A stretch of DNA of 64,000 bases from Paragordius varius (GCA_964247055.1 OZ176053.1:14133899-14197898); one strand, 5' to 3'. Numbered from the stretch's first letter, positions 30,701 to 47,400 are shown. The notes: generated from the sequence alone by a model not told the origin. Numbers and translations are program-made.

Positions 30701-33580
30701 CCTGATCAAATTTGGATTTTAGGTAGCCATTTTTATTTTTAAAATCGTATAAAATAAATTTTTTAAATATTTAAAAAATTCATAAAAATTACATTTATAC
30801 TCCGATCTCGAAAATATTTGGGGTGATGATGGAACTACCATAGGGCTACCCAAAAAAAATTATAGTGACATCACCTGATCAAATTTGGATTTTAGGTAGC
30901 CATTTTTATTTTTAAAATCGTATAAAATAAATTTTTTAAATATTTAAATATTCATAAAAATTACATTTATAGTCCGATCCCCAAAATATTTGGGGTGATG
31001 ATGGAACAACCATAGGGCTACGCAAAAAAAATTATGGCGACATCACCTGATCAAATTTGGATTTTAGGTAGCCATTTTTATTTTTAAAATCGTATAAAAT
31101 AAATTTTTTAAATATTTAAAAAATTCAAAAAAATTACATTTATACTCCGATCTCGACAATATTTGGGGTGATGATGGAACTACCATAGGGCTACCCAAAA
31201 AAAATTATGGTGACATCACCTGATCAAATTTACATTTTAGGTAGCCATTTTTATTTTTAAAATCGTATAAAATAAATTTTTTAAATATTTACAAAATTCA
31301 TAAAAATTACATTTATACTCCGATCTCGAAAATATTTGGGGTGATGATGGAACTACCATAGGGCTACCCAAAAAAAATTATAGTGACATCACCTGATCAA
31401 ATTTGGATTTTAGGTAGCCATTTTTATTTTTAAAATCGTATAAAATAAATTTTTTAAATATTAAAAAAATTCATAAAAATTACATTTATAGTCCGATCCC
31501 CAAAATATTTGAAATGATGATGGAACAACCATAGGGCTACGCAAAAAAAATTATGGCGACATCACCTGATCAAATTTGGATTTTAGGTAGCCATTTTTAT
31601 TTTTAAAATCGTATAAAATAAATTTTTTAAATATTTAAAAAATTCATAAAAATTACATTTATACTCCGTCGAAAATATTTGGGGTGATGATGGAACTACC
31701 ATAGGGCTACCCAAAAAAAATTATAGTGACATCACCTGATCAAATTTGGATTTTAGGTAGCTATTTTTATTTTTAAAATCGTATAAAATAAATTTTTTAA
31801 ATATTTAAAAAATTCATAAAAATTACATTTATAGTCCGATCCCCAAAATATTTGGGGTGATGATGGAATTACCATAGGGCTACCCAAAAAAAATTATAGT
31901 GACATCACCTGATCAAATTTGGATTTTAGGTAGCCATTTTTATTTTTAAAATCGTATAAAATAAATTTTTTAAATATTTAAAAAATTCATAAAAATTACA
32001 TTTATAGTCCGATCCCCAAAATATTTGAGGTGATGATGGAACAACCATAGGGCTACGCAAAAAAAATTATGGCGACATCACCTGATCAAATTTGGATTTT
32101 AGGTAGCCATTTTTATTTTTAAAATCGTATAAAATAAATTTTTTAAATATTTAAATATTCATAAAAATTACATTTATAGTCCGATCCCCAAAATATTTGG
32201 GGTGATGATGGAACAACCATAGGGCTACGCAAAAAAAATTATGGCGACATCACCTGATCAAATTTGGATTTTAGGTAGCCATTTTTATTTTTAAAATCGT
32301 ATAAAATAAATTTTTTAAATATTTAAAAAATTCAAAAAAATTACATTTATACTCCGATCTCGACAATATTTGGGGTGATGATGGAACTACCATAGGGCTA
32401 CCCAAAAAAAATTATGGTGACATCACCTGATCAAATTTAGATTTTAGGTAGCCATTTTTATTTTTAAAATCGTATAAAATAAATTTTTTAAATATTTACA
32501 AAATTCATAAAAATTACATTTATACTCCGATCTCGAAAATATTTGGGGTGATGATGGAACTACCATAGGGCTACCCAAAAAAAAATTATAGTGACATCAC
32601 CTGATCAAATTTGGATTTTAGGTAGCCATTTTTATTTTTAAAATCGTATAAAATAAATTTTTTAAATATTTAAAAAATTCATAAAAATTACATTTATAGT
32701 CCGATCCCCAAAATATTTGAGGTGATGATGGAACAACCATAGGGCTACGCAAAAAAAATTATGGCGACATCACCTGATCAAATTTGGATTTTAGGTAGCC
32801 ATTTTTATTTTTAAAATCGTATAAAATAAATTTTTTAAATATTTAAAAAATTCAAAAAAATTACATTTATACTCCGATCTCGAAAATATTTGGGGTGATG
32901 ATGGAACTACCATAGGGCTACCCAAAAAAAATTATGGCGACATCACCTGATCAAATTTGGATTTTAGGTAGCCATTTTTATTTTTAAAATCGTATAAAAT
33001 AAATTTTTTAAATATTTAAAAAATTCATAAAAATTACATTTATACTCCGATCTCGAAAATATTTGGGGTGATGATGGAACTACCATAGGGCTACCCAAAA
33101 AAAATTATAGTGACATCACCTGATCAAATTTGGATTTTAGGTAGCCATTTTTATTTTTAAAATCGTATAAAATAAATTTTTTAAATATTTAAAAAATTCA
33201 TAAAAATTACATTTATACTCCGATCTCGAAAATATTTGGGGTGATGATGGAATTACCATAGGGCTACCCAAAAAAAATTATGGTGACATCACCTGATCAA
33301 ATTTGGATTTTAGGTAGCCATTTTTATTTTTAATATCGTATAAAATAAATTTTTTAAATATTTAAAAAATTCATAAAAATTACATTTATAGTCCGATCCC
33401 CAAAATATTTGAGGTGATGATGGAACAACCATAGGGCTACAAAAATTATGGCGACATCACCTGATCAAATTTAGATTTTAGGTAGCCAGTTTTATTTTTA
33501 AAATCGTATAAAATAAATTTTTTAAATATTTAAAAAATTCAAAAAAATTACATTTATACTTCGATCTCGAAAATATTTGG

Positions 33581-36500
33581 GGTGATGGAACTACCATAGG
33601 GATACGCAAAAAAAATTATGGTGACATCACCTGATCAAATTTGGATTTTAGGTAGCCATTTTTATTTTTAAAATCGTATAAAATAAATTTTTTAAATATT
33701 TAAAAAATTCAAAAAAATTACATTTATACTCCGATCTCGAAAATATTTGGGGTAATGATGGAACTACCATAGGGCTACCCAAAAAAAATTATGGTGACAT
33801 CACCTGATCAAATTTGGATTTTAGGTAGCCATTTTTATTTTTAAAATCGTATAAAATAAATTTTTTAAATATTTAAAAAATTCATAAAAATTACATATAT
33901 ACTCCGATCTCGAAAATATTTGGGGTGATGATGGAACTACCATAGGGCTACCCAAAAAAATTATGGTGACATCACCTGATCAAATTTGGATTTTAGGTAG
34001 CCATTTTTATTTTTAATATCGTATAAAATAAATTTTTTAAATATTTAAAAAATTCATAAAAATTACATTTATAGTCCGATCCCCAAAATATTTGAGGTGA
34101 TGATGGAACAACCATAGGGCTACGCAAAAAAAATTATAACGACATCACCTGATCAAATTTGGATTTTAGGTAGCCATTTTTATTTTTAAAATCGTATAAA
34201 ATAAATTTTTAAATATTTAAAAAATTCAAAAAAATTACATTTATACTCCGATCTCGAAAATATTTGGGGTGATGATGGAACTACCATAGGGCTACCCAAA
34301 AAAAATTATGGGGACACCACCTGATCAAATTTGGATTTTAGGTAGCCATTTTTATTTTTAAAATCGTATAAAATAAATTTTTTAAATATTTAAAAAATTC
34401 ATAAAAATTACATTTATACTCCGATCTCGAAAATATTTGGGGTGATGATGGAACTACCATAGGGCTACCCAAAAAAAATTATAGTGACATCACCTGATCA
34501 AATTTGGATTTTAGGTAGCCATTTTTATTTTTAAAATCGTATAAAATAAATTTTTTAAATATTTAAAAAATTCATAAAAATTACATTTATAGTCCGATCT
34601 CGACAATATTTGGGGTGATGATGGAACTACCATAGGGCTACCCAAAAAAAATTATAGTGACATCACCTGATCAAATTTGGATTTTAGGTAGCCATTTTTA
34701 TTTTTAAAATCGTATAAAATAAATTTTTTAAATATTTAAATATTCATAAAAATTACATTTATAGTCCGATCCCCAAAATATTTGGGGTGATGATGGAACA
34801 ACCATAGGGCTACGCAAAAAAAATTATGGCGACATCCCCTGATCAAATTTGGATTTTAGGTAGCCATTTTTATTTTTAAAATCGTATAAAATAAATTTTT
34901 TAAATATTTAAAAAATTCAAAAAAATTACATTTATACTCCGATCTCGAAAATATTTGGGGTGATGATGGAACTACCATAGGGCTACCCAAAAAAAATTAT
35001 GGCGACATCACCTGATCAAATTTTTTAGGTAGCCATTTTTATTTTTAAAATCGTATAAAATAAATTTTTTAAATGTTTAAAAAATTCATAAAAATTACAT
35101 TTATAGTCCGATCCCCAAAATATTTGGGGTGATGATGGAATTACCATAGGGCTACCCAAAAAAAATTATGGTGACATCACCTGATCAAATTTGGATTTTA
35201 GGTAGCCATTTTTATTTTTAAAATCGTATAAAATAAATTTTTTTATTTAAAAAATTCATAAAAATTACATTTATACTCCGATCTCGAAAATATTTGGGGT
35301 GATGATGGAACTACCATAGGGCTACCTAAAAAAAATTATAGTGACATCACCTGATCAAATTTGGATTTTAGGTAACCATTTTTATTTTTAATATCGTATA
35401 AAATAAATTTTTTAAATATTTAAAAAATTCATAAAAATTACATTTATAGTCCGATCCCCAAAATATTTGGGGTGATGATGGAACTACCATAGGGCTACCC
35501 AAAAAAAATTATAGTGACATCACCTGATCAAATTTGGATTTTAGGTAGCCATTTTTATTTTTAAAATCGTATAAAATAAATTTTTTAAATATTTAAAAAA
35601 TTCATAAAAATTACATTTATAGTCCGATCCCCAAAATATTTGGGGTGATGATGGAACTACCATAGGGCTACCCAAAAAAAATTATGGTGACATCACCTGA
35701 TTAAATTTGGATTTTAGGTAGCCATTTTTATTTTTAAAATCGTATAAAATAAATTTTTTAAATATTTAAAAAATTCATAAAAATTACATTTATAGTCCGA
35801 TCCCCAAAATATTTGGGGTGATGATGGAACAACCATAGGGCTACGCAAAAAAAATTATGGCGACATCACCTGATCAAATTTGGATTTTAGGTAGCCATTT
35901 TTATTTTTAAAATCGTATAAAATAAATTTTTTAAATATTGAAAAAATTCAAAATAATTACATTTATACTCCGATCTCGAAAATATTTGGGGTGATGATGG
36001 AACTGCCATAGGGCTACCCAAAAAAAATTATAGTGACATCACCTGATCAAATTTGGATTTTAGGTAACCATTTTTATTTTTAATATCATATAAAATAAAT
36101 TTTTTAAATATTTAAAAAATTCATAAAAATTACATTTATAGTCCGATCCCCAAAATATTTGGGGTAATGATGGAACTACCATAGGGCTACCCAAAAAAAT
36201 TTATGGTGACATCACCTGATCAAATTTGGATTTTAGGTAGCCATTTTTATTTTTAAAATTGTATAAAATAAATTTTTTAAATATTTAAAAAATTCATAAA
36301 AGTTACATTTATAGTCCGATCCCCAAAATATTTGTGGTGATGATGGAACTACCATAGGGCTACCCAAAAAAAATTATGGTGACATCACCTGATCAAATTT
36401 GGATTTTAGGTAGCCATTTTTATTTTTAAAATCGTATAAAATAAATTTTTTAAATATTTAAAAAATTCAAAAAAATTACATTTATACTCCGATCTCGACA

Positions 36501-39500
36501 ATATTTGGGGTGATGATGGAATTACCATAGGGCTACCCAAAAAAAATTATGGTGACATCACCTGATCAAATTTGGATTTTAGGTAGCCATTTTTATTTTT
36601 AAAATCGTATAAAATAAATTTTTTAAATATTTAAAAAATTCATAAAAATTACATTTATAGTCCGATCCCCAAAATATTTGGGGTGATGATGGAACAACCA
36701 TAGGGCTACGCAAAAAAAATTATGGCGACATCACCTGATCGAATTTGGATTTTAGGTAGCCATTTTTATTTTTAAAATCGTATAAAATAAATTTTTTAAA
36801 TATTGAAAAAATTCAAAATAATTACATTTATACTCCGATCTCGAAAATATTTGGGGTGATGATGGAACTGCCATAGGGCTACCCAAAAAAAATTATAGTG
36901 ACATCACCTGATCAAATTTGGATTTTAGGTAACCATTTTTATTTTTAATATCGTATAAAATAAATTTTTTAAATATTTAAAAAATTCATAAAAATTACAT
37001 TTATAGTCCGATCCCCAAAATATTTGGGGTAATGATGGAACTACCATAGGGCTACCCAAAAAAAATTATAGTGACATCACCTGATCAAATTTGGATTTTA
37101 GGTAGCCATTTTTATTTTTAAAATCGTATAAAATAAATTTTTTAAATATTTAAAAAATTCATAAAAATTACATTTATACTCCGATCCCCAAAATATTTGG
37201 GGTGATGATGGAATTACCATAGGGCTACCCAAAAAAAATTATGGTGACATCACCTGATCAAATTTGGATTTTAGGTAGCCATTTTTATTTTTAAAATCGT
37301 ATAAAATAAATTTTTTAAATATTTAAAAAATTCATTAAAATTACATTTATACTCCGATCTCGAAAATATTTGGGGTGATGATGGAACTACCATAGGGCTA
37401 CCCAAAAAAAATTATAGTGACATCACCTGATCAAATTTGGATTTTAGGTAGCCATTTTTATTTTTAAAATCGTATAAAATAAATTTTTTAAATATTTAAA
37501 AAATTCATAAAAATTACATTTATAGTCCGATCCCCAAAATATTTGGGGTGATGATGGAACTACCATAGGGCTACCCAAAAAAAATTATAGTGACATCACC
37601 TGATCAAATTTGGATTTTAGGTAGCCATTTTTATTTTTAAAATCGTATAAAATAAATTTTTTAAATATTTAAAAAATTCAAAAAAATTACATTTATACTC
37701 CGATCTCGAAAATATTTGGGATGATGATGGAACTACCATAGGGCTACCCAAAAAAATTTATGGTGACATCACCTGATCAAATTTGGATTTTAGGTAGCCA
37801 TTTTTATTTTTAAAATTGTATAAAATAAATTTTTTAAATATTTAAAAAATTCATAAAAGTTACATTTATAGTCCGATCCCCAAAATATTTGTGGTGATGA
37901 TGGAACTACCATAGGGCTACCCAAAAAAAATTATGGTAACATCACCTGATCAAATTTGGATTTTAGGTAGCCATTTTTATTTTTAAGATCGTATAAAATA
38001 AATTTTTTAAATATTTAAAAAATTCAAAAAAATTACATTTATACTCCGATCTCGACAATATTTGGGGTGATGATGGAATTACCATAGGGCTACCCAAAAA
38101 AAATTATGGTGACATCACCTGATCAAATTTGAATTTTAGGTAGCCATTTTTATTTTTAAAATCGTATAAAATAAATTTTTTAAATATTTAAAAAATTCAT
38201 AAAAATTACATTTATAGTCCGATCCCCAAAATATTTGGGGTGATGATGGAACTACCATAGGGCTACCCAAAAAAAATTATAGTGACATCACCTGATCAAA
38301 TTTGGATTTTAGGTAGCCATTTTTATTTTTAAAATCGTATAAAATAAATTTTTTAAATATTTAAAAAATTCATAAAAATTTTATACTCCGATCTCGAAAA
38401 TATTTGGGGTGATGATGGAACTACCATAGGGCTACCCAAAAAAAATTATAGTGACATCACCTGATCAAATTTGGATTTTAGGTAGCCATTTTTATTTTTA
38501 AAATCGTATAAAATAAATTTTTTAAATATTTAAAAAATTCATAAAAATTACATTTATAGTCCGATCCCCAAAATATTTGGGGTGATGATGGAACTACCAT
38601 AGGGCTACCCAAAAAAAATTATGGTGACATCACCTGATCAAATTTGGATTTTAGGTAGCCATTTTTATTTTTAAAATCGTATAAAATAAATTTTTTAAAT
38701 ATTTAAAAAATTCATAAAAATTTTATACTCCGATCTCGAAAATATTTGGGGTGATGATGGAACTACCATAGGGCTACCCAAAAAAAATTATAGTGACATC
38801 ACCTGATCAAATTTGGATTTTAGGTAGCCATTTTTATTTTTAAAATCGTATAAAATAAATTTTTTAAATATTTAAAAAATTCATAAAAATTACATTTATA
38901 GTCCGATCCCCAAAATATTTGGGGTGATGATGGAACTACCATAGGGCTACCCAAAAAAAATTATAGTTACATCACCTGATCAAATTTGGATTTTAGGTAG
39001 CCATTTTTATTTTTAAAATCGTATAAAATAAATTTTTTAAATATTTAAAAAATTCATAAAAATTACATTTATACTCCGATCTCGAAAATATTTGGGGTGA
39101 TGATGGAACTACCATAGGGCTACCCAAAAAAAATTATGGTGACATCACCTGATTAAATTTGGATTTTAGGTAGCCATTTTTATTTTTAAAATCGTATAAA
39201 ATAAATTTTTTAAATATTTAAAAAATTCATAAAAATTACATTTATAGTCCGATCCCCAAAATATTTGGGGTGATGATGGAACAACCATAGGGCTACGCAA
39301 AAAAAATTATGGCGACATCACCTGATCAAATTTGGATTTTAGGTAGCCATTTTTATTTTTAAAATCGTATAAAATAAATTTTTTAAATATTGAAAAAATT
39401 CAAAATAATTACATTTATACTCCGATCTCGAAAATATTTGGGGTGATGATGGAACTACCATAGGGCTACCCAAAAAAAATTATGGCGACATCACCTGATC

Positions 39501-42500
39501 AAATTTGGATTTTAGGTAGCCATTTTTATTTTTAAAATCGTATAAAATAAATTTTTTAAATGTTTAAAAAATTCATAAAAATTACATTTATACTCCGATC
39601 TCGAAAATATTTGGGGTGATGATGGAACTGCCATAGGGCTACCCAAAAAAAATTATAGTGACATCACCTGATCAAATTTGGATTTTAGGTAACCATTTTT
39701 ATTTTTAATATCGTATAAAATAAATTTTTTAAATATTTAAAAAATTCATAAAAATTACATTTATAGTCCGATCCCCAAAATATTTGGGGTAATGATGGAA
39801 CTACCATAGGGCTACCCAAAAAAAATTATAGTGACATCACCTGATCAAATTTGGATTTTAGGTAGCCATTTTTATTTTTAAAATCGTATAAAATAAATTT
39901 TTTAAATATTTAAAAAATTCATAAAAATTACATTTATACTCCGATCCCCAAAATATTTGGGGTGATGATGGAACTACCATAGGGCTACCCAAAAAAAATT
40001 ATGGTGACATCACCTGATCAAATTTGGATTTTAGGTAGCCATTTTTATTTTTAAAATCGTATAAAATAAATTTTTTAAATATTTAAAAAATTCATTAAAA
40101 TTACATTTATACTCCGATCTCGAAAATATTTGGGGTGATGATGGAACTACCATAGGGCTACCCAAAAAAAATTATAGTGACATCACCTGATCAAATTTGG
40201 ATTTTAGGTAGCCATTTTTATTTTTAAAATCGTATAAAATAAATTTTTTAAATATTTAAAAAATTCATAAAAATTACATTTATAGTCCGATCCCCAAAAT
40301 ATTTGGGGTGATGATGGAACTACCATAGGGCTACCCAAAAAAATTTATAGTGACATCACCTGATCAAATTTGGATTTTAGGTAGCCATTTTTATTTTTAA
40401 AATCGTATAAAATAAATTTTTTAAATATTTAAAAAATTCAAAAAAATTACATTTATACTCCGATCTCGAAAATATTTGGGATGATGATGGAACTACCATA
40501 GGGCTACCCAAAAAAATTTATGGTGACATCACCTGATCAAATTTGGATTTTAGGTAGCCATTTTTATTTTTAAAATTGTATAAAATAAATTTTTTAAATA
40601 TTTAAAAAATTCAAAAAAATTACATTTATACTCCGATCTCGAAAATATTTGGGGTGATGGAACTACCATAGGGATACGCAAAAAAAATTATGGTGACATC
40701 ACCTGATCAAATTTGGATTTTAGGTAGCCATTTTTATTTTTAAAATCGTATAAAATAAATTTTTTAAATATTTAAAAAATTCAAAAAAATTACATTTATA
40801 CTCCGATCTCGAAAATATTTGGGGTAATGATGGAACTACCATAGGGCTACCCAAAAAAAATTATGGTGACATCACCTGATCAAATTTGGATTTTAGGTAG
40901 CCATTTTTATTTTTAAAATCGTATAAAATAAATTTTTTAAATATTTAAAAAATTCATAAAAATTACATATATACTCCGATCTCGAAAATATTTGGGGTGA
41001 TGATGGAACTACCATAGGGCTACCCAAAAAAATTATGGTGACATCACCTGATCAAATTTGGATTTTAGGTAGCCATTTTTATTTTTAATATCGTATAAAA
41101 TAAATTTTTTAAATATTTAAAAAATTCATAAAAATTACATTTATAGTCCGATCCCCAAAATATTTGAGGTGATGATGGAACAACCATAGGGCTACGCAAA
41201 AAAAATTATAACGACATCACCTGATCAAATTTGGATTTTAGGTAGCCATTTTTATTTTTAAAATCGTATAAAATAAATTTTTAAATATTTAAAAAATTCA
41301 AAAAAATTACATTTATACTCCGATCTCGAAAATATTTGGGGTGATGATGGAACTACCATAGAACTACCCAAAAAAAATTATGGGGACACCACCTGATCAA
41401 ATTTGGATTTTAGGTAGCCATTTTTATTTTTAAAATCGTATAAAATAAATTTTTTAAATATTTAAAAAATTCATAAAAATTACATTTATACTCCGATCTC
41501 GAAAATATTTGGGGTGATGATGGAACTACCATAGGGCTACCCAAAAAAAATTATAGTGACATCACCTGATCAAATTTGGATTTTAGGTAGCCATTTTTAT
41601 TTTTAAAATCGTATAAAATAAATTTTTTAAATATTTAAATATTCATAAAAATTACATTTATAGTCCGATCCCCAAAATATTTGGGGTGATGATGGAACAA
41701 CCATAGGGCTACGCAAAAAAAATTATGGCGACATCCCCTGATCAAATTTGGATTTTAGGTAGCCATTTTTATTTTTAAAATCGTATAAAATAAATTTTTT
41801 AAATATTTAAAAAATTCAAAAAAATTACATTTATACTCCGATCTCGAAAATATTTGGGGTGATGATGGAACTACCATAGGGCTACCCAAAAAAAATTATG
41901 GCGACATCACCTGATCAAATTTTTTAGGTAGCCATTTTTATTTTTAAAATCGTATAAAATAAATTTTTTAAATGTTTAAAAAATTCATAAAAATTACATT
42001 TATGGTCCGATCCCCAAAATATTTGGGGTGATGATGGAATTACCATAGGGCTACCCAAAAAAAATTATGGTGACATCACCTGATCAAATTTGGATTTTAG
42101 GTAGCCATTTTTATTTTTAAAATCGTATAAAATAAATTTTTTTATTTAAAAAATTCATAAAAATTACATTTATACTCCGATCTCGAAAATATTTGGGGTG
42201 ATGATGGAACTACCATAGGGCTACCTAAAAAAAATTATAGTGACATCACCTGATCAAATTTGGATTTTAGGTAACCATTTTTATTTTTAATATCGTATAA
42301 AATAAATTTTTTAAATATTTAAAAAATTCATAAAAATTACATTTATAGTCCGATCCCCAAAATATTTGGGGTGATGATGGAACTACCATAGGGCTACCCA
42401 AAAAAAATTATAGTGACATCACCTGATCAAATTTGGATTTTAGGTAGCCATTTTTATTTTTAAAATCGTATAAAATAAATTTTTTAAATATTTAAAAAAT

Positions 42501-45500
42501 TCATAAAAATTACATTTATAGTCCGATCCCCAAAATATTTGGGGTGATGATGGAACTACCATAGGGCTACCCAAAAAAAATTATGGTGACATCACCTGAT
42601 TAAATTTGGATTTTAGGTAGCCATTTTTATTTTTAAAATCGTATAAAATAAATTTTTTAAATATTTAAAAAATTCATAAAAATTACATTTATAGTCCGAT
42701 CCCCAAAATATTTGGGGTGATGATGGAACAACCATAGGGCTACGCAAAAAAAATTATGGCGACATCACCTGATCAAATTTGGATTTTAGGTAGCCATTTT
42801 TATTTTTAAAATCGTATAAAATAAATTTTTTAAATATTGAAAAAATTCAAAATAATTACATTTATACTCCTATCTCGAAAATATTTGGGGTGATGATGGA
42901 ACTGCCATAGGGCTACCCAAAAAAAATTATAGTGACATCACCTGATCAAATTTGGATTTTAGGTAACCATTTTTATTTTTAATATCGTATAAAATAAATT
43001 TTTTAAATATTTAAAAAATTCATAAAAATTACATTTATAGTCCGATCCCCAAAATATTTGGGGTAATGATGGAACTACCATAGGGCTACCCAAAAAAATT
43101 TATGGTGACATCACCTGATCAAATTTGGATTTTAGGTAGCCATTTTTATTTTTAAAATTGTATAAAATAAATTTTTTAAATATTTAAAAAATTCATAAAA
43201 GTTACATTTATAGTCCGATCCCCAAAATATTTGTGGTGATGATGGAACTACCATAGGGCTACCCAAAAAAAATTATGGTGACATCACCTGATCAAATTTG
43301 GATTTTAGGTAGCCATTTTTATTTTTAAAATCGTATAAAATAAATTTTTTAAATATTTAAAAAATTCAAAAAAATTACATTTATACTCCGATCTCGACAA
43401 TATTTGGGGTGATGATGGAATTACCATAGGGCTACCCAAAAAAAATTATGGTGACATCACCTGATCAAATTTGGATTTTAGGTAGCCATTTTTATTTTTA
43501 AAATCGTATAAAATAAATTTTTTAAATATTTAAAAAATTCATAAAAATTACATTTATAGTCCGATCCCCAAAATATTTGGGGTGATGATGGAACAACCAT
43601 AGGGCTACGCAAAAAAAATTATGGCGACATCACCTGATCAAATTTGGATTTTAGGTAGCCATTTTTATTTTTAAAATCGTATAAAATAAATTTTTTAAAT
43701 ATTGAAAAAATTCAAAATAATTACATTTATACTCCGATCTCGAAAATATTTGGGGTGATGATGGAACTACCATAGGGCTACCCAAAAAAAATTATGGCGA
43801 CATCACCTGATCAAATTTGGATTTTAGGTAGCCATTTTTATTTTTAAAATCGTATAAAATAAATTTTTTAAATGTTTAAAAAATTCATAAAAATTACATT
43901 TATACTCCGATCTCGAAAATATTTGGGGTGATGATGGAACTGCCATAGGGCTACCCAAAAAAAATTATAGTGACATCACCTGATCAAATTTGGATTTTAG
44001 GTAACCATTTTTATTTTTAATATCGTATAAAATAAATTTTTTAAATATTTAAAAAATTCATAAAAATTACATTTATAGTCCGATCCCCAAAATATTTGGG
44101 GTAATGATGGAACTACCATAGGGCTACCCAAAAAAAATTATAGTGACATCACCTGATCAAATTTGGATTTTAGGTACCCATTTTTATTTTTAAAATCGTA
44201 TAAAATAAATTTTTTAAATATTTAAAAAATTCATAAAAATTACATTTATACTCCGATCCCCAAAATATTTGGGGTGATGATGGAATTACCATAGGGCTAC
44301 CCAAAAAAAATTATGGTGACATCACCTGATCAAATTTGGATTTTAGGTAGCCATTTTTATTTTTAAAATCGTATAAAATAAATTTTTTAAATATTTAAAA
44401 AATTCATTAAAATTACATTTATACTCCGATCTCGAAAATATTTGGGGTGATGATGGAACTACCATAGGGCTACCCAAAAAAAATTATAGTGACATCACCT
44501 GATCAAATTTGGATTTTAGGTAGCCATTTTTATTTTTAAAATCGTATAAAATAAATTTTTTAAATATTTAAAAAATTCATAAAAATTACATTTATAGTCC
44601 GATCCCCAAAATATTTGGGGTGATGATGGAACTACCATAGGGCTACCCAAAAAAAATTATAGTGACATCACCTGATCAAATTTGGATTTTAGGTAGCCAT
44701 TTTTATTTTTAAAATCGTATAAAATAAATTTTTTAAATATTTAAAAAATTCAAAAAAATTACATTTATACTCCGATCTCGAAAATATTTGGGATGATGAT
44801 GGAACTACCATAGGGCTACCCAAAAAAATTTATGGTGACATCACCTGATCAAATTTGGATTTTAGGTAGCCATTTTTATTTTTAAAATTGTATAAAATAA
44901 ATTTTTTAAATATTTAAAAAATTCATAAAAGTTACATTTATAGTCCGATCCCCAAAATATTTGTGGTGATGATGGAACTACCATAGGGCTACCCAAAAAA
45001 AATTATGGTAACATCACCTGATCAAATTTGGATTTTAGGTAGCCATTTTTATTTTTAAGATCGTATAAAATAAATTTTTTAAATATTTAAAAAATTCAAA
45101 AAAATTACATTTATACTCCGATCTCGACAATATTTGGGGTGATGATGGAATTACCATAGGGCTACCCAAAAAAAATTATGGTGACATCACCTGATCAAAT
45201 TTGAATTTTAGGTAGCCATTTTTATTTTTAAAATCGTATAAAATAAATTTTTTAAATATTTAAAAAATTCATAAAAATTACATTTATAGTCCGATCCCCA
45301 AAATATTTGGGGTGATGATGGAACTACCATAGGGCTACCCAAAAAAAATTATAGTGACATCACCTGATCAAATTTGGATTTTAGGTAGCCATTTTTATTT
45401 TTAAAATCGTATAAAATAAATTTTTTAAATATTTAAAAAATTCATAAAAATTTTATACTCCGATCTCGAAAATATTTGGGGTGATGATGGAACTACCATA

Positions 45501-47400
45501 GGGCTACCCAAAAAAAATTATAGTGACATCACCTGATCAAATTTGGATTTTAGGTAGCCATTTTTATTTTTAAAATCGTATAAAATAAATTTTTTAAATA
45601 TTTAAAAAATTCATAAAAATTACATTTATAGTCCGATCCCCAAAATATTTGGGGTGATGATGGAACTACCATAGGGCTACCCAAAAAAAATTATAGTGAC
45701 ATCACCTGATCAAATTTGGATTTTAGGTAGCCATTTTTATTTTTAAAATCGTATAAAATAAATTTTTTAAATATTTAAAAAATTCATAAAAATTACATTT
45801 ATAGTCCGATCCCCAAAATATTTGGGGTGATGATGGAACTACCATAGGGCTACCCAAAAAAAATTATAGTTACATCACCTGATCAAATTTGGATTTTAGG
45901 TAGCCATTTTTATTTTTAAAATCGTATAAAATAAATTTTTTAAATATTTAAAAAATTCATAAAAATTACATTTATACTCCGATCTCGAAAATATTTGGGG
46001 TGATGATGGAACTACCATAGGGCTACCCAAAAAAAATTATGGTGACATCACCTGATTAAATTTGGATTTTAGGTAGCCATTTTTATTTTTAAAATCGTAT
46101 AAAATAAATTTTTTAAATATTTAAAAAATTCATAAAAATTACATTTATAGTCCGATCCCCAAAATATTTGGGGTGATGATGGAACAACCATAGGGCTACG
46201 CAAAAAAAATTATGGCGACATCACCTGATCAAATTTGGATTTTAGGTAGCCATTTTTATTTTTAAAATCGTATAAAATAAATTTTTTAAATATTGAAAAA
46301 ATTCAAAATAATTACATTTATACTCCGATCTCGAAAATATTTGGGGTGATGATGGAACTACCATAGGGCTACCCAAAAAAAATTATGGCGACATCACCTG
46401 ATCAAATTTGGATTTTAGGTAGCCATTTTTATTTTTAAAATCGTATAAAATAAATTTTTTAAATGTTTAAAAAATTCATAAAAATTACATTTATACTCCG
46501 ATCTCGAAAATATTTGGGGTGATGATGGAACTGCCATAGGGCTACCCAAAAAAAATTATAGTGACATCACCTGATCAAATTTGGATTTTAGGTAACCATT
46601 TTTATTTTTAATATCGTATAAAATAAATTTTTTAAATATTTAAAAAATTCATAAAAATTACATTTATAGTCCGATCCCCAAAATATTTGGGGTAATGATG
46701 GAACTACCATAGGGCTACCCAAAAAAAATTATAGTGACATCACCTGATCAAATTTGGATTTTAGGTAGCCATTTTTATTTTTAAAATCGTATAAAATAAA
46801 TTTTTTAAATATTTAAAAAATTCATAAAAATTACATTTATACTCCGATCCCCAAAATATTTGGGGTGATGATGGAACTACCATAGGGCTACCCAAAAAAA
46901 ATTATGGTGACATCACCTGATCAAATTTGGATTTTAGGTAGCCATTTTTATTTTTAAAATCGTATAAAATAAATTTTTTAAATATTTAAAAAATTCATTA
47001 AAATTACATTTATACTCCGATCTCGAAAATATTTGGGGTGATGATGGAACTACCATAGGGCTACCCAAAAAAAATTATAGTGACATCACCTGATCAAATT
47101 TGGATTTTAGGTAGCCATTTTTATTTTTAAAATCGTATAAAATAAATTTTTTAAATATTTAAAAAATTCATAAAAATTACATTTATAGTCCGATCCCCAA
47201 AATATTTGGGGTGATGATGGAACTACCATAGGGCTACCCAAAAAAAATTATAGTGACATCACCTGATCAAATTTGGATTTTAGGTAGCCATTTTTATTTT
47301 TAAAATCGTATAAAATAAATTTTTTAAATATTTAAAAAATTCAAAAAAATTACATTTATACTCCGATCTCGAAAATATTTGGGATGATGATGGAACTACC
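33581..47400 (+). repeat. Large satellite duplication, 40-41 monomers (6.9-7.1 kb) repeated twice
   Basis: Private indels pair up across about 7 kb. GGGGTGATGGAAC (a 3-base deletion) is at 33581 and 40653 (7072 bp). The deletion giving ATCAAATTTTTTAGG is at 35021 and 41920 (6899). GTTACATTTATAG with TTTGTGGTG is at about 36302 and 43201. A deletion giving AAAATTTTATACTCC is at 38381 and 45453 (7072). CATTAAAATTACA is at about 37333 and 44404, and at 40093 and 46996. Offsets alternate between about 6900 and 7072, so single monomers were lost or gained within the copies; one monomer present near 34590 is missing from the second copy. Confidence 0.8.
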
